A DNA stretch of 64,000 nt from Guptibacillus spartinae. Its GTDB lineage: Bacteria > Bacillota > Bacilli > Bacillales > Guptibacillaceae. The stretch covers positions 179,446 through 243,445 of the forward strand of contig NZ_JAQQWU010000006.1 of assembly GCF_028610625.1 (NCBI RefSeq), read 5' to 3'. Positions 9,252-19,989 of this stretch are shown in pieces; positions within the stretch are counted from its first letter, which is position 1, and every line of letters starts with the position of its first letter. The notes beneath the pieces are model-generated. The model had not been told where the DNA came from, did not search any database, and worked only from the letters and a program-made list of their open reading frames with translations. The position numbers were made by a program, and so were the translations under genes.

Positions 9252-9662
9252 ATGAAAATCGCTTTAATCGCGCACGATAAGAAAAAAGACGACCTTGTTC
9301 GTTTTACACTTGCATATAAAATGATTTTAGATCCACATAGTCTTTATGCGACTGGTACAACTGGAAAGCGAATCATTGATGAAACAGGCTTAAACGTGCA
9401 CCGTTATCAATCTGGTCCACTTGGCGGAGACCAACAAATTGGCGCCATGATTGCAGAAAATGATATGGATGCAGTGATTTTCTTTCGAGATCCCTTAACA
9501 GCACAACCACATGAGCCAGATATTACAGCGCTTATCCGGCTATGTGATGTATATGATATCCCGCTCGCAACGAATATGGGCAGTGCGGAAATACTTGTCC
9601 ATGCGCTTGCAAGGGGAGAATTGGATTGGAGAGAAATTGTACATGGAAGAAACAACACTTGA
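9252..9662 (+). CDS. mgsA: Methylglyoxal synthase
   Basis: 136-residue MgsA, which converts dihydroxyacetone phosphate to methylglyoxal plus phosphate as a bypass that relieves sugar-phosphate stress. The start [15 protein letters not shown], the phosphate-binding TGTTGK near residue 37 and the [16 protein letters not shown] and FFRDPL segments are family hallmarks, the latter with the catalytic Asp. The 3' end overlaps bshB1 by 20 bases. Methylglyoxal detoxification uses bacillithiol, so the link with bshB1/bshA is physiologically sensible. Confidence 0.96.
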   Translation: MKIALIAHDKKKDDLVRFTLAYKMILDPHSLYATGTTGKRIIDETGLNVHRYQSGPLGGDQQIGAMIAENDMDAVIFFRDPLTAQPHEPDITALIRLCDVYDIPLATNMGSAEILVHALARGELDWREIVHGRNNT

Positions 9663-10356
9663 TATTCTCGCTTTTGGAGCCCATGCAGATGATGTTGAAA
9701 TTGGAATGGGCGGCACATTAAAGAAAATGGCCGAGGAAGGCAAGAAGACGGGGATTTGTGATTTAACAGAAGCTGAACTGTCATCAAATGGTACCGTTTT
9801 TAAAAGACATCATGAAGCAAGGCACGCTGGTGAAATTTTGTCTGTAACGACGCGGTTAAACATGAAATTTCCTGATCGTGGCTTGACTCTATCAGACGAT
9901 AAAATTTCAGCACTAGTTAAAATCATACGCACGAAAAAACCTCAGGTAGTTTTTGTACCATATGCAGAAGATCGGCATCCTGATCACGGCCATGCGGCTC
10001 AATTAGTCGAAGAAGCCGTTTTTTCAGCTGGAATTCGTAAGTATCAACCGAATTTAGGAGAGACACATAAAGTTACGCAAATTTACTATTATTTCATTAA
10101 TGGATTTCATCGACCTCAATTTACAATTAATATTACGAATCAAATTGAGGCAAAGAAACAAGCGCTAGAAGCCTATGAAAGTCAATTTATTCTTAGCAGT
10201 GATAGTGTTGCGACTCCTTTAACAAATGGTTACGTTAATAAGGTAATTTACCGTGAATATTTATACGGTAAAGAATCAGGAGTAGGCTATGCAGAAGGTT
10301 TTATTGCAAAGAATTTACTGTGTTTGGAAGAATTTCCTTTAGGAGAAAGAATATGA
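9643..10356 (+). CDS. bshB1: Bacillithiol biosynthesis deacetylase BshB1
   Basis: 237-residue LmbE-family zinc deacetylase that removes the acetyl group from GlcNAc-malate, the second step of bacillithiol synthesis. The zinc-binding AHADDVE motif lies near residues 13-19, and the HPDHGHA motif carries the third ligand and catalytic His. ATG 9643 is chosen because it gives the usual BshB1 N-terminus ([13 protein letters not shown]); the longer frame from 9511 would run through mgsA. It overlaps bshA by 4 bases. Confidence 0.93.
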   Translation: MEETTLDILAFGAHADDVEIGMGGTLKKMAEEGKKTGICDLTEAELSSNGTVFKRHHEARHAGEILSVTTRLNMKFPDRGLTLSDDKISALVKIIRTKKPQVVFVPYAEDRHPDHGHAAQLVEEAVFSAGIRKYQPNLGETHKVTQIYYYFINGFHRPQFTINITNQIEAKKQALEAYESQFILSSDSVATPLTNGYVNKVIYREYLYGKESGVGYAEGFIAKNLLCLEEFPLGERI

Positions 10357-11489
10357 AACTAAAAATCGGTATTACGTGTTACCCCACTGTGGGAGGTTCT
10401 GGCGTTATCGCTACAGAGCTTGGAAAAATGTTAGCAGAAAAGGGGCACGAAGTTCATTTTATAACGAGTAGTGTTCCGTTTCGGCTTGATACGTTTCATC
10501 CCAATATTTATTTTCATGAAGTGGAAGTAAATCAATATGCTGTTTTCCGCTACCCCCCTTATGATTTAACCCTAGCGAGTAAAATGGCAGAAGTGATTCA
10601 ACGTGAAAACCTTGATTTACTTCATGTGCACTACGCCGTACCACACGCTGTCTGTGCATTTCTTGCGAAAGAAATGGTTGGAGGAGATGTGAAAATCGTT
10701 ACAACTCTTCACGGGACGGACATTACAGTGCTTGGGTATGACCCGTCACTAACTCAGTTAATTCGGTTTGGAATTGAAAAGTCAGACCGCGTCACAGCGG
10801 TCTCAAATGATCTAGTTGATCAAACACATCGGTTGCTTGAAACAGATAAACCGATTGATACAGTATATAACTTTGTAGATGAACGAATTTATTATCCAAA
10901 AGCACCGACGGACTTGAAAAAAAGTTATGGCATATCCGATCATGAAAAGGTAATTGTTCATATTTCGAATTTTAGAGCTGTGAAACGTGTACCTGACGTG
11001 ATTAAGGTGTTCCACCGCATACAAGAAAAAATGCCAGCGAAGCTTTTGCTTATTGGTGATGGTCCTGAAATTCAAGTTGCATGTCGACTCGTCAACGATT
11101 TAGGATTAAAGGATAAAGTGAAGTTTCTTGGCAAGCAAGAAAATGTAGCTGAAATTCTTTCAATCTGTGATCTAAAATTACTATTATCTGAAAAAGAAAG
11201 TTTTGGTTTAGTCGCACTTGAAGCAATGGCTTGTGGGGTACCTGCGATCGGAACGAACATAGGAGGAATTCCTGAGGTTATTGAACATGATGTGAACGGA
11301 TTTATTGCAGAAGTAGGTAAAATTGAAGACATTTCAGATTATGCTGTACAGCTGCTATCCGATGATGAACTGCATAATCGTATGAGCTCTGCTGCAGTAG
11401 AGGCTGTTCAAACAAGATTTGGTTCTAAGCAAATTCTAGAACAATATGAAGAAATTTATTATAAAACGCTTGAAGGAGCCCTTACTTGA
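10353..11489 (+). CDS. bshA: GlcNAc-malate glycosyltransferase BshA
   Basis: 378-residue GT-B fold (GT4) enzyme that joins UDP-GlcNAc to L-malate, the first step of bacillithiol synthesis. The N-terminus [21 protein letters not shown] is the BshA signature. The C-terminal donor domain has the GT4 segment [22 protein letters not shown] (E-x7-E motif). ATG 10353 has AGGAGAAAG upstream and overlaps the bshB1 stop as ATGA. cca begins 4 bases before its end. Confidence 0.95.
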   Translation: MKLKIGITCYPTVGGSGVIATELGKMLAEKGHEVHFITSSVPFRLDTFHPNIYFHEVEVNQYAVFRYPPYDLTLASKMAEVIQRENLDLLHVHYAVPHAVCAFLAKEMVGGDVKIVTTLHGTDITVLGYDPSLTQLIRFGIEKSDRVTAVSNDLVDQTHRLLETDKPIDTVYNFVDERIYYPKAPTDLKKSYGISDHEKVIVHISNFRAVKRVPDVIKVFHRIQEKMPAKLLLIGDGPEIQVACRLVNDLGLKDKVKFLGKQENVAEILSICDLKLLLSEKESFGLVALEAMACGVPAIGTNIGGIPEVIEHDVNGFIAEVGKIEDISDYAVQLLSDDELHNRMSSAAVEAVQTRFGSKQILEQYEEIYYKTLEGALT

Positions 11490-12673
11490 TTAACTTGACA
11501 GGGAAAACTTATGAATCTTGTGTCGAAGTGTTGCAAAAGCTGACAAACGCCGGGCATGAAGCTTATATTGTGGGTGGAGCGGTTAGAGATGCGATGCTCG
11601 GTTTCCCTGTATCAGATTTTGACATTGCTTCATCAGCTAAACCTGAAGAAATTATGAGTTTGTTTGATAAAGTTATTCCAACAGGGATCGATCATGGTAC
11701 CGTTACTGTGATGCATCATTCGTTTTCATATGAGATAACGACATATAGGACTGATTCTTCTTATGCGGATTTTAGGCATCCAGACGCAGTCTCATATCTA
11801 AGTTCAATTGAAGAAGATCTTGCTAGACGTGACTTCACCATGAACAGCATGGCGCTTTCATTAGATGGAACGCTAATCGACCTTTATGGTGGTCAAGAAG
11901 ATATTAAGAATGGTCTTATACGTACTGTGGGAAATCCACTAGAGCGATTCCAAGAAGATGCGCTCCGAATGATAAGAGCTGTTCGGTTTCAAAGTACGCT
12001 TAGTTTTGCGCTGGACAAACATACGCATTGTGCACTAAAAAAACAAGCTGATCTACTCCAATACGTTGCAGTGGAAAGGATTCAAGCGGAATTCAGCAAA
12101 TTGTTGGCTGGTAAAGGCGTGCAACAAGCGCTTGTTACTCTAATTCAGGCGAATGTTCATCACATTTTACCAGGTATTCAGCAGATCGAAAAATCGCTTG
12201 ATGAGGTGCCATTCTTAGTGAATTTAACAACAGAAGCAGAGCGGTGGGCCTGGTTAGCATCCACTACTGAAGAACCGAAGCGGTTTCTAAAGAAATGGCG
12301 ATTGTCAAATCGGTTTGTTAAAGAAGTCGATTACCTTGTAGAAAATGCAAGAAGTGCGCAAACTAGAGGGTGGAATAAGGCAACTGTTTATACAGCTCTT
12401 CCGGAAGCGGAGGCATGTGAAAGGCTTCTATCGGTATTTGAAAAGCGCCTTCCAAAAATTAAGAAAGTGGAGCAGATTATGTCAGAACTTCCTATAACGT
12501 CTGCAACGATGCTTACTGTGACCGGAGAAGACCTCGTGCAATGGAGAGGGATTTCCCCTGGCCCTTGGGTTGGTGAGGCTCTTAGAGAAATTGAGCTTGC
12601 CGTAATTAATGAAGAAATTAAAAATGAGAAATCCAGCATTAGAAGGTGGCTTAAACAGTGGCAGACTCAATAA
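11486..12673 (+). CDS. cca: CCA tRNA nucleotidyltransferase
   Basis: 395-residue class II CCA-adding enzyme that builds or repairs the tRNA 3' CCA end. The nucleotidyltransferase motif [10 protein letters not shown]...DFDIAS with its metal-binding DxD is at residues ~31-46. [10 protein letters not shown] and the [13 protein letters not shown] motif that selects nucleotides follow. TTG start 11486 has GAAGGAG at spacing 7. One tRNA-Arg in this window lacks an encoded CCA and would need this enzyme. It overlaps birA by 16 bases. Confidence 0.96.
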   Translation: MINLTGKTYESCVEVLQKLTNAGHEAYIVGGAVRDAMLGFPVSDFDIASSAKPEEIMSLFDKVIPTGIDHGTVTVMHHSFSYEITTYRTDSSYADFRHPDAVSYLSSIEEDLARRDFTMNSMALSLDGTLIDLYGGQEDIKNGLIRTVGNPLERFQEDALRMIRAVRFQSTLSFALDKHTHCALKKQADLLQYVAVERIQAEFSKLLAGKGVQQALVTLIQANVHHILPGIQQIEKSLDEVPFLVNLTTEAERWAWLASTTEEPKRFLKKWRLSNRFVKEVDYLVENARSAQTRGWNKATVYTALPEAEACERLLSVFEKRLPKIKKVEQIMSELPITSATMLTVTGEDLVQWRGISPGPWVGEALREIELAVINEEIKNEKSSIRRWLKQWQTQ

Positions 12674-13635
12674 GGCAGCGCCTGCTGCAAATGCTTGAAG
12701 AACATGCGGAAACCTACGTTTCAGGTCAAATGATTAGTGAAACGCTCAATGTTTCGCGAACGGCGATATGGAAACACGTTTCAGAACTTCGTAAAAATGG
12801 CTATGAAGTAGAAGCGGTTCAAAAGAAAGGATATCGTATTGTTTCAAGACCGGATATGTTAAGTAAAGAAGAAATTGCTCTCAAACTAACAACTGATTTT
12901 TTAGGAAAAACCATTTATACGTATCCTACTGTCGAATCAACTCAGTTTATTGCCCACGACTTAGCTCATCGTGGTACGCCTGAAGGCACAATTATTGTGG
13001 CTGACGAACAAACCGCAGGTAAGGGAAGACTTGGACGTTCCTGGCACTCTCCTAGCGGTAGTGGAATTTGGACAAGTATTATCCTGCGGCCAAAACTTCC
13101 ACCTCAGAGAGCACCTCAATTCACGCTAATTGCGGCAGTTAGTGTGGTCCATGCGATTCGTAAACAAACGGGACTTGAAGCTGAAATCAAGTGGCCGAAT
13201 GATATATTAATTGATGGAAAAAAAGTAGTCGGCATTTTAACGGAGCTCCAGGCTGAAGCAGATCAAATTAAATCGATCATTATTGGTATGGGCATTAACG
13301 TAAATGCGAGTCAAGAAGATTTTCCTGAAGATTTAACAACGGCAACTTCGCTAAAAATTGAGGCAGGTAGGGAAATCACTCGATCAGCTCTTCTGGCTGC
13401 CATATTAAATGAATTAGAAACGCTCTATGAAGAATATTTGAACAATGGATTTCGAATGATCAAGCTACTATGGGAAAGCTATGCTGTTAGTCTTGGTCGA
13501 AAAATAAAGGCGCGAACAATAAATGGTGTGATTGAGGGGCTTGCGAAAGGGATTACAGAAGAAGGTGTACTTCTTTTAGAAGATGAAAGCGGAAAGATGC
13601 ATTATATTTATTCTGCGGATATTGAAATCTGTTAA
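12658..13635 (+). CDS. birA: Biotin operon repressor / biotin-[acetyl-CoA carboxylase] ligase
   Basis: 325-residue BirA. Residues ~1-60 form a winged helix (SGQMISETLNVSRTAIWKHV), so it is the repressor type rather than ligase only. The catalytic domain has the biotinyl-AMP loop GKGRLGRSWHS (GRGRxGR-type), KWPNDI and the C-terminal SH3-like part. It makes biotinyl-AMP and loads biotin carboxylases, and represses biotin genes when holo. GTG 12658 lies inside the end of cca. A new promoter and leader follow it. Confidence 0.95.
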   Translation: MADSIRQRLLQMLEEHAETYVSGQMISETLNVSRTAIWKHVSELRKNGYEVEAVQKKGYRIVSRPDMLSKEEIALKLTTDFLGKTIYTYPTVESTQFIAHDLAHRGTPEGTIIVADEQTAGKGRLGRSWHSPSGSGIWTSIILRPKLPPQRAPQFTLIAAVSVVHAIRKQTGLEAEIKWPNDILIDGKKVVGILTELQAEADQIKSIIIGMGINVNASQEDFPEDLTTATSLKIEAGREITRSALLAAILNELETLYEEYLNNGFRMIKLLWESYAVSLGRKIKARTINGVIEGLAKGITEEGVLLLEDESGKMHYIYSADIEIC

Positions 13636-13653
13636 CGAATGTGTCACATTTTC

Positions 13654-13662
13654 TGCTATACT
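13654..13662 (+). promoter_or_regulatory. Extended -10 promoter for the panBCD leader
   Basis: TGCTATACT, an extended -10 (TGn-TATACT), lies 22 bases after the birA stop and about 240 bases before panB. The -35 region is weak, which an extended -10 can compensate. Confidence 0.5.
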
Positions 13663-13674
13663 AACAGATGTAAG

Positions 13675-13870
13675 GGCGGTATCAGATTAGAGCCGCACCA
13701 TTTACTTAGAAATCAAACTGATATTCTGCCTTGATCCTTATGGACTGGGACAGAGGGATTAAACCGATAAAGTAACCTCCTTACATGGAGTGTTGCGGCA
13801 AGTCTATGCTTGCATAGACTGATGGGATACCCCTGTCTGCTGCAATTCCATGTTTGGAGGTTTTTTGTGC
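13675..13870 (+). ncRNA. Structured panB leader, candidate pan RNA motif with terminator-like 3' stem
   Basis: The 265-base gap before panB holds strong secondary structure. A first stem pairs TTGATCCTT (13731-13739) with AGGGATTAA (13754-13762). A second, long stem pairs 13774-13800 with 13838-13862 (CCTCC/GGAGG, ACATGGA/TCCATGT, TTGCGGCA/TGCTGCAA) and encloses an inner hairpin AGTCTATGC/GCATAGACT. The long stem ends in TTTTTT at 13861-13866, so it can act as an attenuator. Known biology: a conserved 'pan' motif of single or tandem hairpins occurs upstream of panB in Firmicutes. I infer that identity from location and tandem hairpins; I cannot match the consensus here. Confidence 0.6.
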
Positions 13871-13902
13871 GGTGAGCTATTCCTCTAAACAAAGGAGGAA
13901 AT

Positions 13903-14745
13903 ATGATGAAAACAACCAGTGACTTTAAGAAGATGAAAGAAAAGCGGGAGCCAATTGCCATGCTAACGGCCTATGATTTTCCTTCAGCAAAACTAGCAGA
14001 AAATGCTGGGGTGGATCTTTTGTTAGTAGGTGATTCGGTAGGAATGGTCGCCCTTGGATACGATTCAACCGTTCCTGTTACGATGGATGATATGGTCCTT
14101 CATACGAAAGCAGTAAAACGTGGTGCATCTCAGACATTTATTGTAACAGACCTTCCTTTCCTTACCTACCATGGCAATGTTAATGAGACGTTGACTCATG
14201 CAGGAAGACTCATGCAGGAAGCGGGAGCACATGCCGTTAAGCTTGAAGGTGGTGGTGAAGTCATTTCACAAATTCAAAAGTTAACGTCTGCTGGCGTGCC
14301 AGTGATGGGCCATCTCGGTCTAACACCACAATCAGTTGGTGTATTAGGTGGGTATAAAGTACAGGCAAAGGAATCTGAAAGTGCTGCTTTACTTGTTAAA
14401 GAAGCAAAAGCCATTGAAGAAGCAGGAGCTTTTTCCCTGGTCCTCGAGTGCGTGCCGCAGCAGCTTACGGAAATGGTGACGAGAGAACTTTCTATTCCAG
14501 TCATTGGTATTGGAGCGGGTGTTCAAGCAGATGGACAAGTACTCGTTTATCACGATGTGATTGGATATGGCACAGGTCATGTACCTAAGTTTGTGAAGCA
14601 ATATAGCCATGTTTCAGAGATGATTTCAACGGCAGTGAGTGAATATGTTTCCGAGGTGAAAGGACGTCAGTTCCCAGAGCAAAAGCACTCATTTAATATG
14701 AAAGCAGAGCAGCTATCAGGAATGTATGGGGGGACAAGAGCATGA
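13903..14745 (+). CDS. panB: 3-methyl-2-oxobutanoate hydroxymethyltransferase
   Basis: 280-residue PanB, which transfers a hydroxymethyl group from methylene-THF to alpha-ketoisovalerate in pantothenate synthesis. Family segments are [19 protein letters not shown], the metal-binding [22 protein letters not shown] and [18 protein letters not shown] precedes ATGATG; either ATG is possible. First gene of panBCD, behind the structured leader. It overlaps panC by 4 bases. Confidence 0.96.
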   Translation: MMKTTSDFKKMKEKREPIAMLTAYDFPSAKLAENAGVDLLLVGDSVGMVALGYDSTVPVTMDDMVLHTKAVKRGASQTFIVTDLPFLTYHGNVNETLTHAGRLMQEAGAHAVKLEGGGEVISQIQKLTSAGVPVMGHLGLTPQSVGVLGGYKVQAKESESAALLVKEAKAIEEAGAFSLVLECVPQQLTEMVTRELSIPVIGIGAGVQADGQVLVYHDVIGYGTGHVPKFVKQYSHVSEMISTAVSEYVSEVKGRQFPEQKHSFNMKAEQLSGMYGGTRA

Positions 14746-15605
14746 AAATCGTGACGACGATTAAAGAAATGCAAACTTATTCAAAACAAACGTTAAAATC
14801 GGGTAAAACGATTGGGTTTGTACCTACAATGGGTTATCTTCATGAAGGCCATATGAGTCTTGTAGAGGAAGCGGTGAAGCGAAATGATTGCGTTATCATG
14901 AGCATTTTTGTGAATCCCCTTCAATTTGGTCCCGATGAAGATTTTGATCGCTACCCAAGAGATTTAAAGCACGATGAAGAACTTGCGAAACAAGCAGGGG
15001 TTGACGTTCTATTTTATCCAAATGTCGAAGAAATGTATCCAAAAGAACGCACAACAAAATTAACCGTGCAGGCACGTGTGGATACACTGTGCGGGGAATC
15101 ACGGCCGGGTCACTTTGATGGAGTTGCAACTGTTGTCATGAAATTACTGCAAATTGTTCTCCCAGATCGTGCTTATTTCGGCATGAAAGATGCACAGCAA
15201 GTAGCTGTAATAAAAGGTCTGGTGGAGGATTTTAATGTTCCTGTTGAGATCGTAGCCTGCCCAATAATTCGTGAGGAAGATGGCCTTGCGAAAAGCTCAC
15301 GCAATGTGTATTTAACCCCAACTGAACGAAAAGAGGCCATTCAACTGTCAAGAAGTCTTGATGAGGCAACGAAGGCAATTGAGCTTGGAGAAACAAATCC
15401 AGCAACAATTAAAGACCTTATCTTGTCATTATTAAGCCAGACGTCTGGAATCGTGGATTATGTTGAAGTTCTTTCATATCCCGACCTCGAAACGATTGAA
15501 GTTATGAAAGGAAATATCATTATAGCAGTAGCCGTTCAATTTTCTGCTGCTCGACTGATTGACAATAAAGTTACAACAAGTCATGAAATAGCGATAGGAG
15601 TGTAA
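14742..15605 (+). CDS. panC: Pantothenate synthetase
   Basis: 287-residue PanC, which condenses pantoate and beta-alanine using ATP. The HIGH-type motif appears as [14 protein letters not shown] near residues 28-41, with [20 protein letters not shown] following. The KSSRN segment near residue 186 is the KMSKS-like loop. It starts by ATGA overlap with panB and ends 3 bases before panD, so translation of the three genes is coupled. Confidence 0.96.
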   Translation: MKIVTTIKEMQTYSKQTLKSGKTIGFVPTMGYLHEGHMSLVEEAVKRNDCVIMSIFVNPLQFGPDEDFDRYPRDLKHDEELAKQAGVDVLFYPNVEEMYPKERTTKLTVQARVDTLCGESRPGHFDGVATVVMKLLQIVLPDRAYFGMKDAQQVAVIKGLVEDFNVPVEIVACPIIREEDGLAKSSRNVYLTPTERKEAIQLSRSLDEATKAIELGETNPATIKDLILSLLSQTSGIVDYVEVLSYPDLETIEVMKGNIIIAVAVQFSAARLIDNKVTTSHEIAIGV

Positions 15606-15608
15606 ACG

Positions 15609-15992
15609 ATGTTTGTTACAATGATGAAGGGCAAGATCCACCGAGCACGTGTAACGGAAGCGAATTTAAACTATGTCGGGAGCATTACAATTGACGAGGA
15701 CATTATTGATTCTGTTGGCATGCTTCCGAATGAAAAAGTTCAAATTGTGAATAATAATAATGGAGCAAGACTTGAAACCTACATTATTCCTGGGGAAAGA
15801 GGATCGGGGGTTGTTTGCTTAAATGGAGCAGCTGCACGGCTTGTTCAAGAAGGAGATATTGTCATTATTGTCGCATACGCTATGATGAGTGAAGAAGAAG
15901 CACAACAATTTACGCCACGGGTAGCCATTATGAATGAAAAGAATGAAATCGTCGACATGATTGGGCTAGAGCCTGAAGCCACAATTTTATAA
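15609..15992 (+). CDS. panD: Aspartate 1-decarboxylase
   Basis: 127-residue PanD proenzyme, which makes beta-alanine from aspartate. The self-cleavage site is visible as NYVGSITID, with Gly24-Ser25 giving the pyruvoyl cofactor. The [32 protein letters not shown] core is the family signature. Last gene of panBCD, followed directly by a terminator. Confidence 0.96.
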   Translation: MFVTMMKGKIHRARVTEANLNYVGSITIDEDIIDSVGMLPNEKVQIVNNNNGARLETYIIPGERGSGVVCLNGAAARLVQEGDIVIIVAYAMMSEEEAQQFTPRVAIMNEKNEIVDMIGLEPEATIL

Positions 15993-15994
15993 GC

Positions 15995-16026
15995 AAAAGC
16001 TCTGGACCTGGTCCAGAGCTTTTTTT
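15995..16026 (+). terminator. Terminator after panD
   Basis: AAAGCTCTGGAC-CTG-GTCCAGAGCTTTTTTT hairpin with a T-run. Confidence 0.93.
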
Positions 16027-16230
16027 GAAGAGAATCAAATGCGATCGTCTGATAGCTTCTCATTGATCTCTGACACATAACGTTCAAAGTCAAAGGGCGG
16101 TCGAAGATTTAGGAAGTTTATGAGTGAATCTCATTCAATGGAATAAGAAATTATTTTCCGTTCAAGTGAAAAAATGATAAAGTAATGAAGGTGACCGCTT
16201 AAAGGGTTGAAGCAACTGAGGTGAAAACGT

Positions 16231-19026
16231 ATGAATCGATATACCATTATAGATTTTGAAACAACGGGAAATTCCCCAAAAAATGGGGATCGGATTATCC
16301 AGATAGGACTAGCAGTAGTGGAAGACGGAATGATTATTGATCGGTATGCAACATTTGTTAACCCTGAAAAATCACTTCCACTCTTTATTCAACAATTGAC
16401 GGGAATTTCTGATGATGATTTAGAGGATGCACCCTTATTTGAAGAAGTTGCTCCTGAACTTCTGAGAAGACTAGACGGGGCTTATTTTGTTGCCCATAAT
16501 GTACGATTTGACTTAAACTTTATGAATGCACAGCTTGACGCGAGTGGATATGATCCGTTTATAGGGCCAACAATTGACACGGTGGAGCTTGCGAGAATTT
16601 TATTGCCAACCGCTGAAGCATATAAGTTATCTTCGTTAGCGGAATATTTGGAAATCCAGCATGTTAACCCTCATCAAGCAGATAGCGACGCTGAAGTAAC
16701 AGCTGAACTTTTGCTATTTCTTTTTGATAAACTGTATGGATTACCACTCGTGACATTAGAACAGTTGGAAGGACTTTCTACTCGACTGTATAGCGATCTG
16801 GAAATGGTCTTGAATGAAATGATACAAGACAAAAAGAAAAGAATTGAACCAGAAGGCAATTTTGAAGTCTTTCGAGATATCGCTCTTAAGTTACAAGAAC
16901 AAGTTAGTGAGGTCGAGACCCCTCACCAATCGATTCAATTTGATACGGCACAGAAGCAGTTTGAAGAACAAATGGCTGAAACCATTCCCAACTTTGAAGT
17001 CCGTGCAGGACAAAGCGATATGATGAAGCAAGTGGCTCATGCATTTGAAACGAATCAACATATTTTAATCGAAGCAGGCACCGGAATAGGGAAATCTCTA
17101 GGCTACTTAATGCCTGGAGTCGTTCATGCGAAAAATTCGGGTAAGCCAGTTGTCGTTAGTACGCACACGATTCAATTACAAGAACAGCTCTTACAACGCG
17201 ATCTCCCTTTTCTACGCGATATCTTGCCGTTTCCTTTTAACGCTACAATCATAAAAGGGAGAAGTCATTATCTTGACTTAACTCGCTTTGAACAGCAGCT
17301 ACTTAACGTCGAAGAGGACAATTACGATACAATTTTAACGAAGGCACAGATCCTCATTTGGCTGCTTGAAACAGATTACGGTGACGTAGAAGAATTAAAC
17401 CTTTCTAGTGGAGGCAAAATTTTTTGGCATCAGGTGAAAAGTGATGCTACCGTTTCTGCTAACCATCGTTCACCCTGGTTTTCGCGTGACTTTTATCATC
17501 GAAGAAAGCGATTTGCAATGAATGCAGATTTAATTATTACAAATCACGCTTTGTTATTCAGTGATTTAATAAATGAGCATCAATTATTACCTGCTTATCA
17601 GCAGGCTGTGATTGATGAAGCTCATCATCTTGAAGATATCGCTACAGAGTTTTTTGGCATTAAAACAGATTATTTTTCTATCTTACAAGGGTTTGTGCGT
17701 ATGGGATTAAAAGATGGCGATGGCATTTATGGGAAAGTACTTAGCATCCTGAAAAGCCTTGAAGTGGAAGTCGAAGATTCAAAGCATGAAATTGATGCTT
17801 ATGTGAAAACAATCCTTGGAGATGTGGATGAACTCTTCCGTATGCTCCATCGTTATGTACAAAAAAATATTCACAGGTCAAATGAAGTGGGACGACTAAG
17901 CTATCGGATTACAAATGAGGGTAGTCGAGCTTGGGAAGCCATTCAGGAAGCAGCCCATCGATTGGTATTCTACTTGAAAGATCTAGATAAATCATTGAAG
18001 AAACTAGAGAAAGAACTTGATCTAAAAGAAGATGAGTTAACGCGTGAACAAATAAACACGACCGCTGATTTTAAAGGAATTCATGCTTCTGTGCTAGAGG
18101 AACTATCCAAAGTGGACTATCTCCTTCTTAGCGAAAGTGAAAACGATGTAAAGTGGGTAGAAATTGATCCTAAAGGTTCATTGAATTCGGCGTTTTTGTT
18201 TAGTAGGCCAGTGGAGGTAGGCTCTCTGCTTTCAAGCGATTATTTTGGAAAGAAAAAAAGCATATTGCTAACATCCGCTACACTTACCGTTAAAAATTCG
18301 TTTGATTATATGATGAAACGACTTGGCTTAGAAGAATTTGGCCCCCTTATCTATCAGTATCATTCTCCATTTGATTATAGCGAGCAAGCAAGACTGATGA
18401 TACCGACAGATTTACCGATGATCAAGGATGTATCAGATCTTCAGTTTGTTGAGCATATTACTGATGCCATTCTACAAATAGCTCGCGTCACGCGTGGAAG
18501 AATGCTTGTCTTGTTTACGTCTTATGACATGCTAAAAAAAGCGCATCATCGGATGAAGGAATTAATCGTTCATGATGAATTGACATTAATTAGTCAAGGT
18601 GTTGATAGTGGTAGCCGGGTGAGATTAACAAAGAATTTTAAAGAAAGTGAAGACGCGATTCTATTTGGTACAAGTAGTTTCTGGGAAGGGGTCGATATTC
18701 CAGGAGAAGATTTAAGCTGCCTTATTATTGTCCGTCTTCCATTTTCACCGCCTGATAACCCCGTGTTTCAAGCAAGATCGGAACAATTAAAAAGCGTAGG
18801 TGGAAACCCATTTATGGAGCTTTCGCTACCTGAAGCGATCATACGTTTTAAACAGGGGTTTGGCCGGCTTGTCCGTTCTCAACGTGATCGTGGAGCCGTT
18901 TTTGTCTTCGATCGCAGGATTATCTCAACAAGATATGGAAGGTTATTTATAAAATCTTTACCTGATGTTCCCCTAATCAAGGGGACAACTGAAGAATTGG
19001 TTAATGAACTAGATCTCTGGTTATAA
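16231..19026 (+). CDS. dinG: ATP-dependent helicase DinG with N-terminal 3'-5' exonuclease
   Basis: 931-residue two-part protein typical of Firmicutes DinG. Residues 1-~170 are a DEDDh exonuclease (DFETTGNSPKNGDRIIQIG, VAHNVRFDLNF, HQADSDAE). The rest is an XPD/DinG-like SF2 helicase with Walker A EAGTGIGKS near residue 283, DEAHH, and late motif VI QGFGRLVRSQRDRG. No Fe-S cysteine cluster is evident, as in other Gram-positive DinG proteins, where nuclease activity rather than helicase activity has been reported. It stands alone behind the panD terminator. Confidence 0.94.
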   Translation: MNRYTIIDFETTGNSPKNGDRIIQIGLAVVEDGMIIDRYATFVNPEKSLPLFIQQLTGISDDDLEDAPLFEEVAPELLRRLDGAYFVAHNVRFDLNFMNAQLDASGYDPFIGPTIDTVELARILLPTAEAYKLSSLAEYLEIQHVNPHQADSDAEVTAELLLFLFDKLYGLPLVTLEQLEGLSTRLYSDLEMVLNEMIQDKKKRIEPEGNFEVFRDIALKLQEQVSEVETPHQSIQFDTAQKQFEEQMAETIPNFEVRAGQSDMMKQVAHAFETNQHILIEAGTGIGKSLGYLMPGVVHAKNSGKPVVVSTHTIQLQEQLLQRDLPFLRDILPFPFNATIIKGRSHYLDLTRFEQQLLNVEEDNYDTILTKAQILIWLLETDYGDVEELNLSSGGKIFWHQVKSDATVSANHRSPWFSRDFYHRRKRFAMNADLIITNHALLFSDLINEHQLLPAYQQAVIDEAHHLEDIATEFFGIKTDYFSILQGFVRMGLKDGDGIYGKVLSILKSLEVEVEDSKHEIDAYVKTILGDVDELFRMLHRYVQKNIHRSNEVGRLSYRITNEGSRAWEAIQEAAHRLVFYLKDLDKSLKKLEKELDLKEDELTREQINTTADFKGIHASVLEELSKVDYLLLSESENDVKWVEIDPKGSLNSAFLFSRPVEVGSLLSSDYFGKKKSILLTSATLTVKNSFDYMMKRLGLEEFGPLIYQYHSPFDYSEQARLMIPTDLPMIKDVSDLQFVEHITDAILQIARVTRGRMLVLFTSYDMLKKAHHRMKELIVHDELTLISQGVDSGSRVRLTKNFKESEDAILFGTSSFWEGVDIPGEDLSCLIIVRLPFSPPDNPVFQARSEQLKSVGGNPFMELSLPEAIIRFKQGFGRLVRSQRDRGAVFVFDRRIISTRYGRLFIKSLPDVPLIKGTTEELVNELDLWL

Positions 19027-19069
19027 TGAACGGCTTCATCACAAACTACTTCTACGAGGAGGGATTGTG

Positions 19070-19894
19070 ATGAAGAGATTATTTACGCTACTCATAAGCA
19101 CTTTTTTTCTGATGGGAGCTGCGACGAGTGTGGAAGCCTCGATTCAATCAGTGGATTTTCATTTAAGAAATCATGAAGTAGCTGTAACATTTCTTGATCT
19201 TTCAATTGGAGAGGCCATTCTAATTCAATCAAAAGACCAGGGAGCTGTCCTAATCAATACAGGAAGCTCTCGTTCAGAAAAAGAGCTCATCGATCGACTA
19301 CAAATGTTTAAAGTTAAAGAACTAAGAAAAGTGTGGTTAACCAATGCAGATGAAGCGTACGCCGGAAATTTTTCCAATTTACTTCATTATTTTGAGGTAG
19401 AAGAAGTTGTTTTATCAGAAGGGGTAGAAAAGGCATTTCTTCCCTCCATCCCATCCCATCTACAAAAAACACATCTTCATGAAAATCAACAGCTAGAGTT
19501 GATGGAAGAGGTCAAAGTGGAAATTCTGAACATCTCTAAGGCAGGCTCTGCTACTTTTATGCTATCCTTAGGAAGTCAGGATTTATTAATGATGGGAGAA
19601 ACCAATCTTGATCTTGAAGAGAAAATTGCTTCTTCGGGTAAAGCAGTTGAGGTTTTAAAAGTAGCTAATTTTGGTGCTGGAAATGGTAGTTCGACCGAAT
19701 TTCTTAGTGCAATTGATCCACAGATGGCCGTTATCTTTCGGCATAACAATATTGATGTCAGTGAATCTGTTCTTGAACGATTGAATGAGAGCTGGACGGA
19801 TGTCTATTATCCATATCGAATTGGAAGCGTGTCACTTCGAATTCAGAATGACCGGTACGACGTCATTACGATTCCGACAAAAGAAACAAGATAA
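19070..19894 (+). CDS. Exported degenerate metallo-beta-lactamase-fold protein
   Basis: 274 residues with a signal peptide (MKRLFTLLISTFFLMGAATSVEA). The fold resembles the C-terminal MBL domain of ComEC: VAVTFLDLSIGEAILIQSKDQGAVLINTG, then WLTNADEAYAGN, then LLMMGETNLDLEEKI. In active enzymes the second segment is T-H-x-H-x-D-H; here all these zinc ligands are replaced, so it is probably catalytically dead. ATG 19070 is chosen over GTG 19067 from GAGGAGGG spacing. It sits between dinG and ypmA, where B. subtilis has no such gene as I recall. Confidence 0.7.
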   Translation: MKRLFTLLISTFFLMGAATSVEASIQSVDFHLRNHEVAVTFLDLSIGEAILIQSKDQGAVLINTGSSRSEKELIDRLQMFKVKELRKVWLTNADEAYAGNFSNLLHYFEVEEVVLSEGVEKAFLPSIPSHLQKTHLHENQQLELMEEVKVEILNISKAGSATFMLSLGSQDLLMMGETNLDLEEKIASSGKAVEVLKVANFGAGNGSSTEFLSAIDPQMAVIFRHNNIDVSESVLERLNESWTDVYYPYRIGSVSLRIQNDRYDVITIPTKETR

Positions 19895-19989
19895 AAATTT
19901 CCTTACTGAATAAGTTGCAAAAAAACGAAACTTATTTAAAAATAGGAAGAGAAAATGCTTTAGGAAAAATTTTAGGACGAAAGCAACAT

